Shown: positions 42,856 through 51,568, counted from the first letter of the stretch. The stretch is DNA of 64,000 nt from Ectopseudomonas mendocina (GCF_016008875.1 NZ_JADTQG010000023.1:1-64000); one strand, 5' to 3'. Notes: a model not told the origin generated them from the sequence alone. Numbers and translations are program-made.

Positions 42856-43350
42856 AGCTTAGCCGGAGCGCCGACCTGCCTGCCAGTGCCTGCAACAGCT
42901 GACATCGTGCGTAGTGCCTGTCTCCGAAACCTTCCTGGTCGGCGGCGGGAGTCGGTCCAGGCTGTGATTGTCTGCGGGCAATGAAGATGCAGGCGCATTT
43001 CCGCTCGCTCCGTTGTCAAAAACCCTCCAGGGCGCCGGTGTAGACTGCCTGCCATGGCAATGAACGAAGAAACGGGTGCGCGCTATGCCTGTCAGATAGA
43101 CGCCCGTGATTGCTTTACAGGATCGCGGCATTTTCATCTGATCAAGCAGCAGCGGATAGCGATAGCGCTCGTGAATCAAAGAACTGTCGCTGACAAGTCC
43201 GCTCCCCAGCTGTTCAGTGCTCTCAGCGTGGCTACGGTGATCCTTGTGGGAGCGGACTTGTCCGCGAAGCCCTTGTGTCCTGGATGACGACTAGATACAG
43301 CGGTATCGTCCTAAAAAAACCTTAACTGACAGGCATTAGGGTACGCACGC
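42856..43350. other. Long intergenic region with one full and one partial REP
   Basis: These 495 bases contain GTGGGAGCGGACTTGTCCGCGA at 43246-43267 and a degraded complement (ctgacaagtccgctccccag) at 43190-43209, forming a loose inverted pair. The open frame at 43054-43287 is made partly of repeat and has no family features. No promoter or RNA gene is clear; a small RNA cannot be excluded. Confidence 0.55.
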
Positions 43351-44040
43351 ATGATCGCTTCCAACCTGCTGGCATTTTCCACCTTGTTCGGCGGTTGGCT
43401 GATCTACGGGCTGGCACTGCTCTGGGCGGTCGCTCGCGCGCCCTGGGTCGAGCTGTTCAGCGACCTGCGCCGCCAGCATCTGTTGTTCGGCACCATGCTC
43501 GGGCTGTTCTTGTTGTGGCTGGTGCGCCGCGATTTCGATTCCGGGCTTTCCTATCACTTCGTCGGCATGACCGCGGTCACCCTGCTGCTCGACTGGCCGC
43601 TTGCCGTACTCGCTGGCCTGGCGGCGCAGCTTGGCCTGCTGGCTATCGGGCGCATGGACCTGGCGTCGCTCGGCATCAATGGCGTGCTGCTGGTGCTGAT
43701 CCCGGTGCTGGTTACCGAGCTTTGCGCCATCCGGGTCGAGCGCGCGCAGCCGCGCAACCTGTTCGTCTACATCTTCTTCTGCGGGTTCTTCCCGGCCGCG
43801 CTGGCGACGCTGATGACCCTGCTCGGCGGTCTCGCCTTGCTGTGGATGGACGGCCTGTTCCCCATGCCGCCCTGGCTGGACGACTTCGCCGGCTACCTGT
43901 GGCTGGTGGCGTTCCCCGAGGCCTTCATCAACGGCACCATCGTCACGGCGCTGGTGGTGTTCTATCCGGACTGGCTGGAGACCTTCAACCGCAGCCGCTA
44001 TCTGCAGGCGCCCTGGAAGGAAAACGATCGCGGCGAATGA
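43351..44040 (+). CDS. CbiM-like energy-coupling membrane protein
   Basis: The 229-residue protein has about six membrane helices. HFVGMTAVTLLLDWPLAVLAGLAAQ and GINGVLLVLIPVLVTELCAI recall the CbiM family of energy-coupling factor transporters (COG3235-type predicted membrane proteins); FPEAFINGTIVTALVVFYPDWL ends the family motif. CbiM proteins bind cobalt or nickel; the MHIMEG N-terminal metal site of true CbiM is missing, so the substrate is open. No ATPase gene is adjacent. Confidence 0.75.
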   Translation: MIASNLLAFSTLFGGWLIYGLALLWAVARAPWVELFSDLRRQHLLFGTMLGLFLLWLVRRDFDSGLSYHFVGMTAVTLLLDWPLAVLAGLAAQLGLLAIGRMDLASLGINGVLLVLIPVLVTELCAIRVERAQPRNLFVYIFFCGFFPAALATLMTLLGGLALLWMDGLFPMPPWLDDFAGYLWLVAFPEAFINGTIVTALVVFYPDWLETFNRSRYLQAPWKENDRGE

Positions 44041-44078
44041 ATGACGCCGTATTGGCCGATTGAATGCCGCTGGCAGGG

Positions 44079-44092
44079 TTGATCCCGGTCAA
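44079..44092 (+). promoter_or_regulatory. Near-consensus ANR box
   Basis: TTGATcccgGTCAA differs from the consensus in one base. Its centre is 61 nt before the small gene at 44147; a start near 44127 would place it at -41.5, with catgct at 44114-44119 as a weak -10. Confidence 0.6.
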
Positions 44093-44146
44093 TGCTCGGA
44101 GCGTGCCTGCCGCCATGCTGTGAAAAAGGCCTCCGAGGGATTCGAC

Positions 44147-44362
44147 ATGAGTATTCACAGTTGGGCGAGAAAGGCACTCGAGGGCGATCTGCATGACGCC
44201 GAGGCTCAGGGCTACGAGCCTGTGATGGCATTGCGTGCACTATTGGCTGAGGTCGTGCAGCAGAACAAGGCGCTGCGTGATGCCCGGGAACTGGCCCACG
44301 AACTGCAGTTTCTCGCCGACAACCTCGACGATGATCGCGACTACGCCTTTATGCGGCCCTGA
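44147..44362 (+). CDS. Small helical protein of unknown function
   Basis: A 71-residue acidic, helical protein: MSIHSWARKALEGDLHDAE, then ALRALLAEVVQQNKALRDARELAHELQFLADNLDDDRDYAFMRP, which can form a coiled coil. I do not recognise a named family. ccgaggga upstream is an acceptable ribosome site. The ANR-like box before it suggests low-oxygen control. Confidence 0.72.
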   Translation: MSIHSWARKALEGDLHDAEAQGYEPVMALRALLAEVVQQNKALRDARELAHELQFLADNLDDDRDYAFMRP

Positions 44363-44673
44363 GGCATCCACTGCTTCGCTTGTGTGGGAGCCGCGTCTCG
44401 CGGCGAATGGTTGTGTCAAGGCTAAAGTCAGAAGCTTTCCTTTGAGGCGTAAAGCTGTTCACTTAACGTTGCATGCTTTTGGCTCCCCCCTCCCATTTAT
44501 GGGAGGGGGGCTGGGGCGAGGGCTGGAAACACCGCAAAACTGCCAGTCTTCTCACTCTCCGAACGCGGCCCGTCCTTACCCTCTCCCCAGATGGGCGAGG
44601 GGACTGATCGCGTTGGACCGTTACTTATGTGAACAGCATTACTCTCCGTGGCGGGGCTCCTACATCGGGCCGA
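44363..44673. repeat. Intergenic repeats
   Basis: No gene is seen in these 311 bases. They contain gtgggagccgcgtctcgcggcga near 44381-44404, a cctcccatttatgggagggg palindrome near 44489-44509 followed by ctggggcgaggg, and a second half, accctctccccagatgggcgagggg, near 44578-44602. These are the same families as near 4.4 and 39.8 kb. Confidence 0.7.
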
Positions 44674-44868
44674 TCAATGCGGCCGTGTCGGCAGATCGCC
44701 GCTGAACATCTCGTCTTCCAGATCGTTGCCAGGGATCGCATGTTCTTCGGCGGCCCAGGCGCCCAGGTCGATCAGCTTGCAACGTTCGCTGCAGAACGGG
44801 CGATAGGTGTTTTCGGTCTTCCACTCGACGGGCGCGCCACAGGTGGGGCATTGAACGGTCGTAGTCAT
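44674..44868 (-). CDS. yacG: DNA gyrase inhibitor / zinc-ribbon protein YacG
   Basis: A 64-residue zinc protein: CPTCGAPVEW with the first CxxC, RPFCSERCKLIDLGAWAAEE with the second CxxxC. YacG in E. coli binds GyrB and inhibits gyrase. ATG at 44868 overlaps the coaE stop by 4 nt. Last gene of the pil-coaE-yacG group. Confidence 0.93.
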   Translation of the reverse strand: MTTTVQCPTCGAPVEWKTENTYRPFCSERCKLIDLGAWAAEEHAIPGNDLEDEMFSGDLPTRPH

Positions 44869-45473
44869 GGCTGGCCTCCGCGCAGGGTCAGGTAAAAGTT
44901 GTGCAGGCGCTCGACCTCGGCGTCCAGCCAGGCCATATCGCGATCATTGACCAGCACGTCATCGGCATGACGCAGCCGCTCTTCGCGGCTAGCCTGTGCC
45001 TGCATGATGGCGCGAACCTGCTCTTCCGAGCTTTGGTCGCGGGCGATGGTGCGTTGGATCTGCAATTCGGCAGGTGTATCGACCACCAGCACGCGCTGGG
45101 TCATCTGCCGCTGGCCGGACTCGACCAGCAGCGGCGAAACCAGGATCGCATAAGGCGACTCAGCACGTGCCAGCACCTGAATGATTTCCGCGCCGATCAG
45201 CGGGTGCAGGAGGCTCTCCAGCCATCGACGCTGCTCGGAGTCGGCGAATATCAGCTTACGTAGCGCGGTGCGGTCCAGCTCGCCGGAGGTCTGCAGCACG
45301 CTGTCACCGAAGTGCTCGGCGATCTTCGCCAGTGCCGGTCGGCCCGGCTCGACTACCCAGCGCGCCGCGTGGTCAGCATCGACCACATGCACGCCGCGCT
45401 CCATAAAGCCTTGCGCCACCGCGCTCTTGCCGCTGCCAATGCCGCCGGTCAGGCCGAGTATCCAGGGTTTCAT
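44865..45473 (-). CDS. coaE: Dephospho-CoA kinase
   Basis: A 202-residue P-loop kinase: GLTGGIGSGKSAVAQGF at residues 7-23 is Walker A; HVVDADHAARWVVEPG holds the conserved D-A-D; LLVESGQRQMTQRVLVVDTP follows. It phosphorylates the ribose of dephospho-CoA, the last step of coenzyme A synthesis. It lies downstream of pilD but is separated from it by 305 nt of repeats. Confidence 0.96.
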   Translation of the reverse strand: MKPWILGLTGGIGSGKSAVAQGFMERGVHVVDADHAARWVVEPGRPALAKIAEHFGDSVLQTSGELDRTALRKLIFADSEQRRWLESLLHPLIGAEIIQVLARAESPYAILVSPLLVESGQRQMTQRVLVVDTPAELQIQRTIARDQSSEEQVRAIMQAQASREERLRHADDVLVNDRDMAWLDAEVERLHNFYLTLRGGQP

Positions 45474-45778
45474 AACGCCAATGCAGCCTTGCTATCTCTC
45501 AAGGCCGCGATTGTAGGGGGGATTTCGATGTGATGCGAACACGGTGCGCCTCTCCCCTTGTAGGAGCCGCGCCCCGCGGCGAATGGCTTTGGCGTGTTGC
45601 TGAATCCAAAAGCTTCGCGCCGGGGCGGCGCTCCTACAACTTGGACGCCTTTAACCACTGGGTAGCCCGGATGCAATCCGGGGAAATGTATCGGCGATCC
45701 CCCGGACTTTATCCGGGCTACGGACCGTAGGAGCGGCGCCCCGCCGCGAACCCGCACGAGGCGGCGCGACACGGGGCG
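45474..45778. repeat. REP cluster between pilD and coaE
   Basis: No gene is seen in these 305 bases. A TGTAGGAGCCGCGCCCCGCGGCGA element is near 45560-45583 and its converse gcgccggggcggcgctcctac near 45617-45637. gtagcccggatgcaatccgggg ... cccggactttatccgggctac spans 45662-45721, and GTAGGAGCGGCGCCCCGCCGCGA starts at 45727. They interrupt an otherwise tight operon. Confidence 0.8.
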
Positions 45779-46648
45779 TCAGAACCCGGCGAACTTCAAA
45801 TAACTCCCGGTGATCACATCGCCCCAAAGCAACGCGATCCACCCGGCGATCGCCAGATAGGGGCCGAAGGGAATCGGCGTGCCTGAATCACTGCCGCGCA
45901 TACGCAGCAGAATCACCCCCAGCACTGCCCCAACCAGCGACGACAGCAAAATGGTCAGCGGCAAAATCTGCCAGCCACCCCAGGCGCCGAGCATCGCCAG
46001 CAGCTTGAAGTCGCCGTAACCCATGCCTTCCTTGCCAGTGATCAGCTTGAACAGCCAATACACCGACCACAGGCTGAGATAACCGGCAATCGCGCCCCAC
46101 AGCGCATCCTCCAGGGTGGTGAACAGGCCGAAGTAATTGACGATCAAGCCCAGCCACAACAGCGGCAGCACCAGCACGTCCGGCAGAATCTGATGATCGG
46201 CATCGATCAGACTCATCGCCAGCAGCCCCCAGGCCAACACCAGCATTGCCCCGGCCTGCCAGGTAAAACCGAAGTGCCAGGCGACATAGCCCGAGATCAG
46301 GCCGCAGGCGAGTTCGACGATGGGGTAACGCTTGCTGATCGGCGTCCTGCAGTTCGAGCACTTGCCGCGCAGCAGCAGGTAGCTGATCACCGGGATGTTT
46401 TCCCAAGGGCGAATCTCTTGGCCACAGCTAGGGCATGAGGAGTTGGGCAGGACGAGATTGAAGGTTTCCGATTTGGGTGCTGGCGGCAACTCAAGCACTT
46501 CGCGCGCCTGGTTTTGCCAGTCGCGCTGGAGCATTTGCGGTAAACGGTAGATCACGACGTTTAAAAAGCTGCCGATTAGCAGGCCAAGCAGCAATATGCT
46601 GCAAACAAAGGCCAGCACGTGGCTAGCCAGAAAGGCTATCAAATACAT
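45779..46648 (-). CDS. pilD: Type IV prepilin leader peptidase/N-methyltransferase
   Basis: A 289-residue bifunctional membrane enzyme that cleaves prepilins and methylates the new N-terminal Phe. It has the cytoplasmic four-Cys zinc site (SCPSCGQEI and GKCSNCRTPI), catalytic Asp in SLIDADHQILPD and GMGYGDFKLL, and eight membrane helices. It also processes pseudopilins of type II secretion. ATG at 46648 matches the start of known PilD; TTG at 46657 overlaps pilC. Length as in P. aeruginosa. Confidence 0.96.
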   Translation of the reverse strand: MYLIAFLASHVLAFVCSILLLGLLIGSFLNVVIYRLPQMLQRDWQNQAREVLELPPAPKSETFNLVLPNSSCPSCGQEIRPWENIPVISYLLLRGKCSNCRTPISKRYPIVELACGLISGYVAWHFGFTWQAGAMLVLAWGLLAMSLIDADHQILPDVLVLPLLWLGLIVNYFGLFTTLEDALWGAIAGYLSLWSVYWLFKLITGKEGMGYGDFKLLAMLGAWGGWQILPLTILLSSLVGAVLGVILLRMRGSDSGTPIPFGPYLAIAGWIALLWGDVITGSYLKFAGF

Positions 46649-46653
46649 GAATG

Positions 46654-47877
46654 TCAACCGCCAACAACGTTCCCCATTTGGAAGATAGGTAGGTACATGG
46701 CAATCACCAAGCCACCAACCACGACACCCAGCACAGCCATGATCATGGGTTCCATCAGGCTGCTGAGGTTGTCGACCATGTGATCGACCTCGTCCTCATA
46801 GAAGGTGGCTACCTTCGCGAGCATTTCATCCAGAGCGCCGGACTCTTCGCCGATTGCGGTCATCTGCACGGCCATGGTTGGGAAAACATTGGTCGAGCGC
46901 ATGGAGAAGTTGAGCTGGGTACCGCTGGAAACGTCATTCTTGATCTGGCTTACCGCATTACGAAACTTAACGTTGCCGGTCGCTCCGGCCACTGAGTCCA
47001 GCGCGTCGACCAAGGGCACTCCAGCGGCGAAGGTAGTCGACAGCGTGCGCGCAAAGCGAGCCACCGATGACTTGTACAGAATTTCGCCAACGATTGGCAC
47101 TTTGAGCAATAGGCGGTCTTTACTATCGCGAAATTTCTCGGAACGCAGGTTGGCTTCTTTCAGCACGTAGCCCAAGACAAAGAGACCGATCAGGGCGAAT
47201 ACCCACCACTCGCGCAGCACCTCTGAAAGGCCAACGACCATCTGAGTGAACGCCGGCAGTTCGGCGCCGAACCCGGAGAACACGCTCTCGAAGGCTGGCA
47301 CCACCTTGATCAACAGGATCGCCGAAACCACGATTGCCACGATTACCACGGCGGTCGGGTAGGTCAGTGCCTTCTTGATCTTGGCCTTCAGTGCTTCGGT
47401 CTTTTCCTTATAGGTCGCCACACGGTCGAGCAGGGTTTCCAAAGCGCCGGACTGCTCCCCGGAGTCGACTAGGTTGCAGTAAAGATCGTCGAAGTACCTG
47501 GGTTGTTTACGCAGGGCAGAGGCGAAGCTGTTACCCGCGGCCACCTCCTGCTTCAGGTCTTCCACCAGTTTGCGCATGTTGGGGTTGTCGAAACCCTCCG
47601 CAATGATGTCGAAGCTTTGTAGCAGCGGCACGCCGGCCTTCATCATGGTCGCCATTTGGCGTGTGAACAGGGCAATATCAAGGGGTTTGATTTTTTTGCC
47701 CTTGCCCAATGAGAAGCTGGATTTGGGGCGTACCTTGGTTGGATTGATGCCTTGCTTGCGCAGTTGCGCTTTAACCAGTGCCTGGTTTTGCCCGCTGAGT
47801 TCGCCCTTGACCTTGCCGCCGCGTCTGTCGGTACCTTCCCAGACGAAGGTGCTTGTTTTTAGAGCTTTTGTCGCCAT
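46654..47877 (-). CDS. pilC: Type IV pilus inner-membrane platform protein
   Basis: The 407-residue GspF-family protein has two repeated T2SSF domains: LFTRQMATMMKAGVPLLQSFDIIAEG and RFARTLSTTFAAGVPLVDALDSVAGATGN, and three or four membrane helices, the last LMEPMIMAVLGVVVGGLVIAMYLPIF. It couples the PilB and PilT motors to pilus assembly. It follows pilB with a 3-nt gap. Confidence 0.96.
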   Translation of the reverse strand: MATKALKTSTFVWEGTDRRGGKVKGELSGQNQALVKAQLRKQGINPTKVRPKSSFSLGKGKKIKPLDIALFTRQMATMMKAGVPLLQSFDIIAEGFDNPNMRKLVEDLKQEVAAGNSFASALRKQPRYFDDLYCNLVDSGEQSGALETLLDRVATYKEKTEALKAKIKKALTYPTAVVIVAIVVSAILLIKVVPAFESVFSGFGAELPAFTQMVVGLSEVLREWWVFALIGLFVLGYVLKEANLRSEKFRDSKDRLLLKVPIVGEILYKSSVARFARTLSTTFAAGVPLVDALDSVAGATGNVKFRNAVSQIKNDVSSGTQLNFSMRSTNVFPTMAVQMTAIGEESGALDEMLAKVATFYEDEVDHMVDNLSSLMEPMIMAVLGVVVGGLVIAMYLPIFQMGNVVGG

Positions 47878-47880
47878 GGG

Positions 47881-49581
47881 TTAATCCTTGGTCACGCGGT
47901 TGATTTCCTCCAGGCTGGTCACGCCTTGCATGGCTTTGAGCAGACCGGAGGCACGCAAGTCATTAAAGCCATCTTTGCGCATTTGTGCTGCGATATCGAT
48001 GGAGTTGCCTTCCTCCATGATAATCCGCTGCAGGTTGGGCGTGTTTTTAACCACTTCATAAATCCCGACACGGCCCTTGTAGCCATTCTTGCAATTCTCG
48101 CAGCCCACGGGGGCGTAAAGCTTGAAGGTGCCGATCTTTTCTTCGGGAAAGCCCTCAGCCAACAGGGTTTCACGGGGGACATCCACTTCCTTCTTGCAGC
48201 TGTTGCACAGCTTGCGCGCCAGACGTTGGGCGATGATCAGGTTGACCGAGGTGGCGATGTTGAACGACGGCACACCCATATTGCGTAGGCGTGTCAAAGT
48301 CTCAGCGGCGCTGTTGGTGTGCAGGGTGGACATCACCATATGGCCGGTCTGTGCCGCTTTTACCGCTATGGAGGCCGTATCCAGATCGCGGATCTCCCCG
48401 ACCATGATGATGTCCGGGTCCTGGCGCAGGAAGGCGCGTAGCGCTGCGGTAAAGTCCATCCCCTGCTTGGGGTTGACGTTGACCTGGTTGATGCCTTCGA
48501 GGTTGATCTCCACCGGGTCTTCGGCAGTGGAGATGTTCACGTCCGGGGTGTTGAGGATATTCAGGCCGGTATAGAGCGATACCGTCTTGCCCGAGCCAGT
48601 CGGGCCGGTGACCAGAATCATGCCCTGCGGTTGCTTGAGGGCCGACATATAAAGCTCTTTCTGGCTTTCTTCATAGCCCAAGGCATCGATGCCCATCTGT
48701 GCGCTGGTGGGGTCGAGAATCCGCATCACGATTTTTTCACCCCAGAGAGTGGGTAGCGTGTTTACGCGGAAGTCGATGGCCTTGCTCTTGGATATTTTCA
48801 TCTTGATCCGGCCATCCTGCGGCTTGCGCCGCTCGGAAATATCCAGTGCGGCCATCACCTTCAGGCGCGCGGCGATACGCGGAGATAGCTGGATGGGCGG
48901 TCGGGCTACTTCATGCAGGATGCCGTCGGTACGAAAGCGCACACGATAGGCCTTTTCGTAAGGCTCGAAGTGAAGGTCCGAGGAGCCCAGGCGGATGGCA
49001 TCGAGCAGCATCTTGTTGACGAAGCGCACTACAGGGGCGTCATCGGCATCGTTGCCGCCTGCGTCGGCTTTGTCATCATCAACGGCTTCGACATCCAGGC
49101 CATCCAGGTCGACGTCAGCCAGGTCTTCCATACCGCTATTGGCGGAATCGAAGAATTTCTCGATAGCGTCGCCGAGCTTATCGTCTTCGACCAGCACCGC
49201 TTCGGTAGTCAGGCCGGTACTGAACTGGATATCGGTAATGGACTGGTGGTTGCTGGGGTCGGATACGCCGATAAACAGCTTGTTGCCCCGACGCCACAGC
49301 GGTAAGGCTCGGTGCTGGCGGATCAGCTTTTCACTGATCAGGTCTTTGGGTTGACCCTCTTTGTCGACGGCAGAGAGATCAATAAAAGCTACACCGAACT
49401 GCTCGGACGCCAGTTCCGCCAGGTCGCGACTTTTAACCAGCTTGTTCTGCACCAGGTAGGTGACTAGGGGAAGCTGGTTGCGTTTGGCCTGGGTTTGCGC
49501 CTGCCGGGCGCTTTTCTCATCCAGCAATTGCGCCGCGACGATCTGTCTAGCAAGGCCGGAAAGGGAAACCGCATCGTTCAT
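47881..49581 (-). CDS. pilB: Type IV pilus assembly ATPase PilB
   Basis: A 566-residue hexameric ATPase of pilus extension. GspE N-terminal domain at about 20-150; Walker A GPTGSGKTVSLYTGL near 325; the Walker B-like IIMVGEIRDLDTA and His box TGHMVMSTLHTNSA follow; a four-Cys zinc site (CNSCKKEV and CENCKNGYKGR) near 460-500. It is transcribed away from the pilin genes, as in other Pseudomonas. Confidence 0.97.
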   Translation of the reverse strand: MNDAVSLSGLARQIVAAQLLDEKSARQAQTQAKRNQLPLVTYLVQNKLVKSRDLAELASEQFGVAFIDLSAVDKEGQPKDLISEKLIRQHRALPLWRRGNKLFIGVSDPSNHQSITDIQFSTGLTTEAVLVEDDKLGDAIEKFFDSANSGMEDLADVDLDGLDVEAVDDDKADAGGNDADDAPVVRFVNKMLLDAIRLGSSDLHFEPYEKAYRVRFRTDGILHEVARPPIQLSPRIAARLKVMAALDISERRKPQDGRIKMKISKSKAIDFRVNTLPTLWGEKIVMRILDPTSAQMGIDALGYEESQKELYMSALKQPQGMILVTGPTGSGKTVSLYTGLNILNTPDVNISTAEDPVEINLEGINQVNVNPKQGMDFTAALRAFLRQDPDIIMVGEIRDLDTASIAVKAAQTGHMVMSTLHTNSAAETLTRLRNMGVPSFNIATSVNLIIAQRLARKLCNSCKKEVDVPRETLLAEGFPEEKIGTFKLYAPVGCENCKNGYKGRVGIYEVVKNTPNLQRIIMEEGNSIDIAAQMRKDGFNDLRASGLLKAMQGVTSLEEINRVTKD

Positions 49582-49740
49582 GGTGTACCTCTTGCGCGAA
49601 TGCCTGCCTTATAACGCACATGGCATGAGCTGCCAAATACTCATCGGGGAGGTGACGAAAAGTGTCATCTTGTGCTGTTGGATGGTGAGAAGGCGAGCGT
49701 CGTCTGGGGCAAAATTACCAATTTAAGCACTTTGGAAAAT

Positions 49741-49756
49741 TGGCACGCGTTCTGCT
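49741..49756 (+). promoter_or_regulatory. Sigma-54 promoter of the first pilin gene
   Basis: TGGCACgcgttCTGCT has the GG at 49742-49743 and GC at 49754-49755, ten bases apart, as needed for RpoN. Consensus is TGGCAC-N5-TTGCW, with one mismatch. A tgtc near 49663 could be part of a PilR site. Confidence 0.82.
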
Positions 49757-49805
49757 AGAGCTTGGTCAGGTCCCAGTACCTAAAACCAACTTAGGAGAAA
49801 ATTGA

Positions 49806-50135
49806 ATGAAAGCTCAAAAAGGTTTTACCTTGATCGAACTGATGATTGTGGTTGCGATCATCGGTATTTTGGCGGCAATTGCACTGCCGGCCTACCGTGA
49901 TTACACCGCCAAAGCTGCTGATAACGCTTGTTTGGGTGAGCTGAAGGCATTGTCGAGTGCCCTTCTTGTCTGGGAGTCTAATGGTTCCGTTGCTGCCGAC
50001 AAACCTACTGTGACTCATCAGGCGTGCGAAACTCCCACTGCAGGTACTGGTGGTGCTGCTGCACTGAGTGCTAAGGCTAAAACTCCGGGCGGCAAGACTG
50101 TTACTTGTGATGCTAACGCTGCCTGTTCGAACTAA
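49806..50135 (+). CDS. pilA: Type IV major pilin, short form
   Basis: A 109-residue prepilin. MKAQKG is the leader, cleaved before Phe; FTLIELMIVVAIIGILAAIALPAYRDY is the conserved N-terminal helix with Glu5. Four Cys follow (ACLGE, QACETP, VTCDA, ACSN), allowing two disulfides. It is much shorter than the usual 140-160 residues, so the globular head is small. taggaga is a strong ribosome site. The DNA is visibly more AT-rich than its surroundings. Confidence 0.95.
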   Translation: MKAQKGFTLIELMIVVAIIGILAAIALPAYRDYTAKAADNACLGELKALSSALLVWESNGSVAADKPTVTHQACETPTAGTGGAAALSAKAKTPGGKTVTCDANAACSN

Positions 50136-50153
50136 AAAAGTCGTTGCGAATAA

Positions 50154-50182
50154 AGAAAGCGCCTTAGGGCGCTTTTCTTTTC
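50154..50182 (+). terminator. Terminator between the two pilin genes
   Basis: gaaagcgcc, loop tta, gggcgctttt with a ttttctttt tail. It separates the two pilin transcripts, so the second pilin probably has its own promoter or depends on read-through. Confidence 0.88.
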
Positions 50183-50250
50183 GGTGGTGAATGCCAGTGC
50201 CTCATATGAAGATCGCAAGATGTTCTCGCCTTATATCTAAAGGTAATATT

Positions 50251-50589
50251 ATGGCTGCAAGTAAAGGATTTACCTTGATTGAATTGATGGTTGTGGTCGC
50301 TGTAATTGGAATTTTGGCTGCCGTCGCTCTACCTGCCTATCAGGACTACACTCGCGCTTCTGCAGACAAAGCCTGTCTAATCGAAGCGAAGGCTTACGCT
50401 AATAATGCGTTGGCACAGCTGAATATCCAACAAGTACCCTCTACTCCGGCTGGCTTGGGAGCCTGTCAGTCTTACAATGGTGCCGATGCGACCCTTACCG
50501 TGACCGGAAAATTTACTGCCACTCCACGCACCCCAGGTACAGCGATTGTCGCTTGTAATCTTGCTACTGGCGGGACCTGTACCCAGTAA
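50251..50589 (+). CDS. Second type IV pilin
   Basis: A 112-residue prepilin: leader MAASKG, then FTLIELMVVVAVIGILAAVALPAYQDY with Glu5. Four Cys are placed as in the first pilin (ACLIE, GACQSY, VACNL, GTCTQ). The head differs more than the helix. In P. stutzeri two such adjacent genes, pilAI and pilAII, exist, and the second opposes natural transformation. No sigma-54 site was found upstream; tatatct near 50232 may be part of a -10. ATG at 50251 is the only start giving a proper leader. Confidence 0.93.
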   Translation: MAASKGFTLIELMVVVAVIGILAAVALPAYQDYTRASADKACLIEAKAYANNALAQLNIQQVPSTPAGLGACQSYNGADATLTVTGKFTATPRTPGTAIVACNLATGGTCTQ

Positions 50590-50833
50590 ATTACTGCTTG
50601 AATGATACATGGTCTTTACTAATACTAGCTGAGCAAATTTTTTTCGTGTGTGTCCCCGATATTCCGGGGGATTGTATGCCCTTAATAAAAGTTCTTCGCA
50701 TGGCATCCGGCTATATGATGCGTGACGGGTATGCTTGGTTTGGTTTATGAAGTCCCCCCCCCTTGGGGCGTGGCTTGGGGGCTGCGCTTGCGAACATTCG
50801 CCGCGAGGCGCGGCTCCTGCGGTGATCAGTGGC

Positions 50834-51303
50834 TTACAATGCCAACCGCATCGACAAATCCACCGCCTTCACATCCTTGGTCAGCGTCCCTAGCGAGATA
50901 TAGTCCACACCCGTTTCGGCGATTGCGCGCAAGGTGCTGTCGTTGATGCCGCCCGACGCTTCGAGCTTGGCGCGGCCGGCGGTGAGTTTTACGGCTTCGC
51001 GCATGTCCTCCAGTGACAGTTCGTCGAGCATGACGATGTTGGCGCCGGCTTCCAGGGCTTCGCGCAGTTCCTCAAGACTTTCCACTTCGACCTCCACCGG
51101 TTTGCCCGGGGCGATCTGTTGGGCGGTGGAAACTGCCTGGGCGATGCCGCAGGCGGCGATGTGGTTTTCCTTTATAAGAAAGGCGTCGAACAGGCCGATG
51201 CGGTGGTTGTGGCAGCCGCCGCAGGTCACGGCGTACTTCTGCGCCAGGCGCAGGCCGGGGAGGGTCTTGCGGGTGTCCAGCAGTTTCACCTGGGTGCCTT
51301 CGA
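50834..51303 (-). pseudogene. Truncated nadC (3' end copy)
   Basis: About 157 C-terminal codons of quinolinate phosphoribosyltransferase, from EGTQVKLLDTRKTLPGLRL to the stop. It aligns with 53221-53693 of the intact nadC with one codon missing (CGGIAQ becomes CGIAQ) and about ten amino-acid changes plus many silent ones. The N-terminal domain and half the active site are absent, so no activity is expected. Homology ends abruptly at 51303. Divergence suggests an allele from a relative rather than a fresh duplication. Confidence 0.93.
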
Positions 51304-51329
51304 TCAACCCGGTAAGGCGGATCAACTCC

Positions 51330-51487
51330 GTAGGATGGATTAGCGAAGCGTAATCCGTCGTTCACCGCGAGCCACGATATCCGTTGCAATACCGAACGCC
51401 CTGCCTTGCGCGGGGCGTTGTGCTCTCTGGAATTTGTGGTGTGCGGCTCTCGTTCGGCGCATTACGCCTGCGGCTAATGCGCCCTAC
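51330..51487. repeat. Pair of inverted REPs upstream of the RAYT gene
   Basis: GTAGGATGGATTAGCGAAGCGTAATCCGTC starts at 51330; at 51456-51487 is ggcgcattacgcctgcggctaatgcgccctac, whose complement again begins GTAGG. Each is a hairpin led by GTAG, in opposite directions, the usual REP doublet next to a RAYT. Confidence 0.8.
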
Positions 51488-51568
51488 GGGTTACCTGATG
51501 TTGCCGGGGCTTGAGCTATTTTCGTGGCCGTCTAGGCTTGACCTTTTGGTCTTTCTGGAGGGGCAAGG

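Noticed and set aside
43054..43287. A 77-codon open frame before the CbiM-like gene
   Set aside because: Its end is encoded by a REP and the rest has no recognisable feature or good ribosome site.
43300..43350. Cobalamin or metal riboswitch before the CbiM-like gene
   Set aside because: No conserved riboswitch core could be found in the leader.
51304..51325. A functional short NadC starting at 51325
   Set aside because: The first codons come from non-homologous DNA and the N-terminal domain is missing, so it is treated as a pseudogene.
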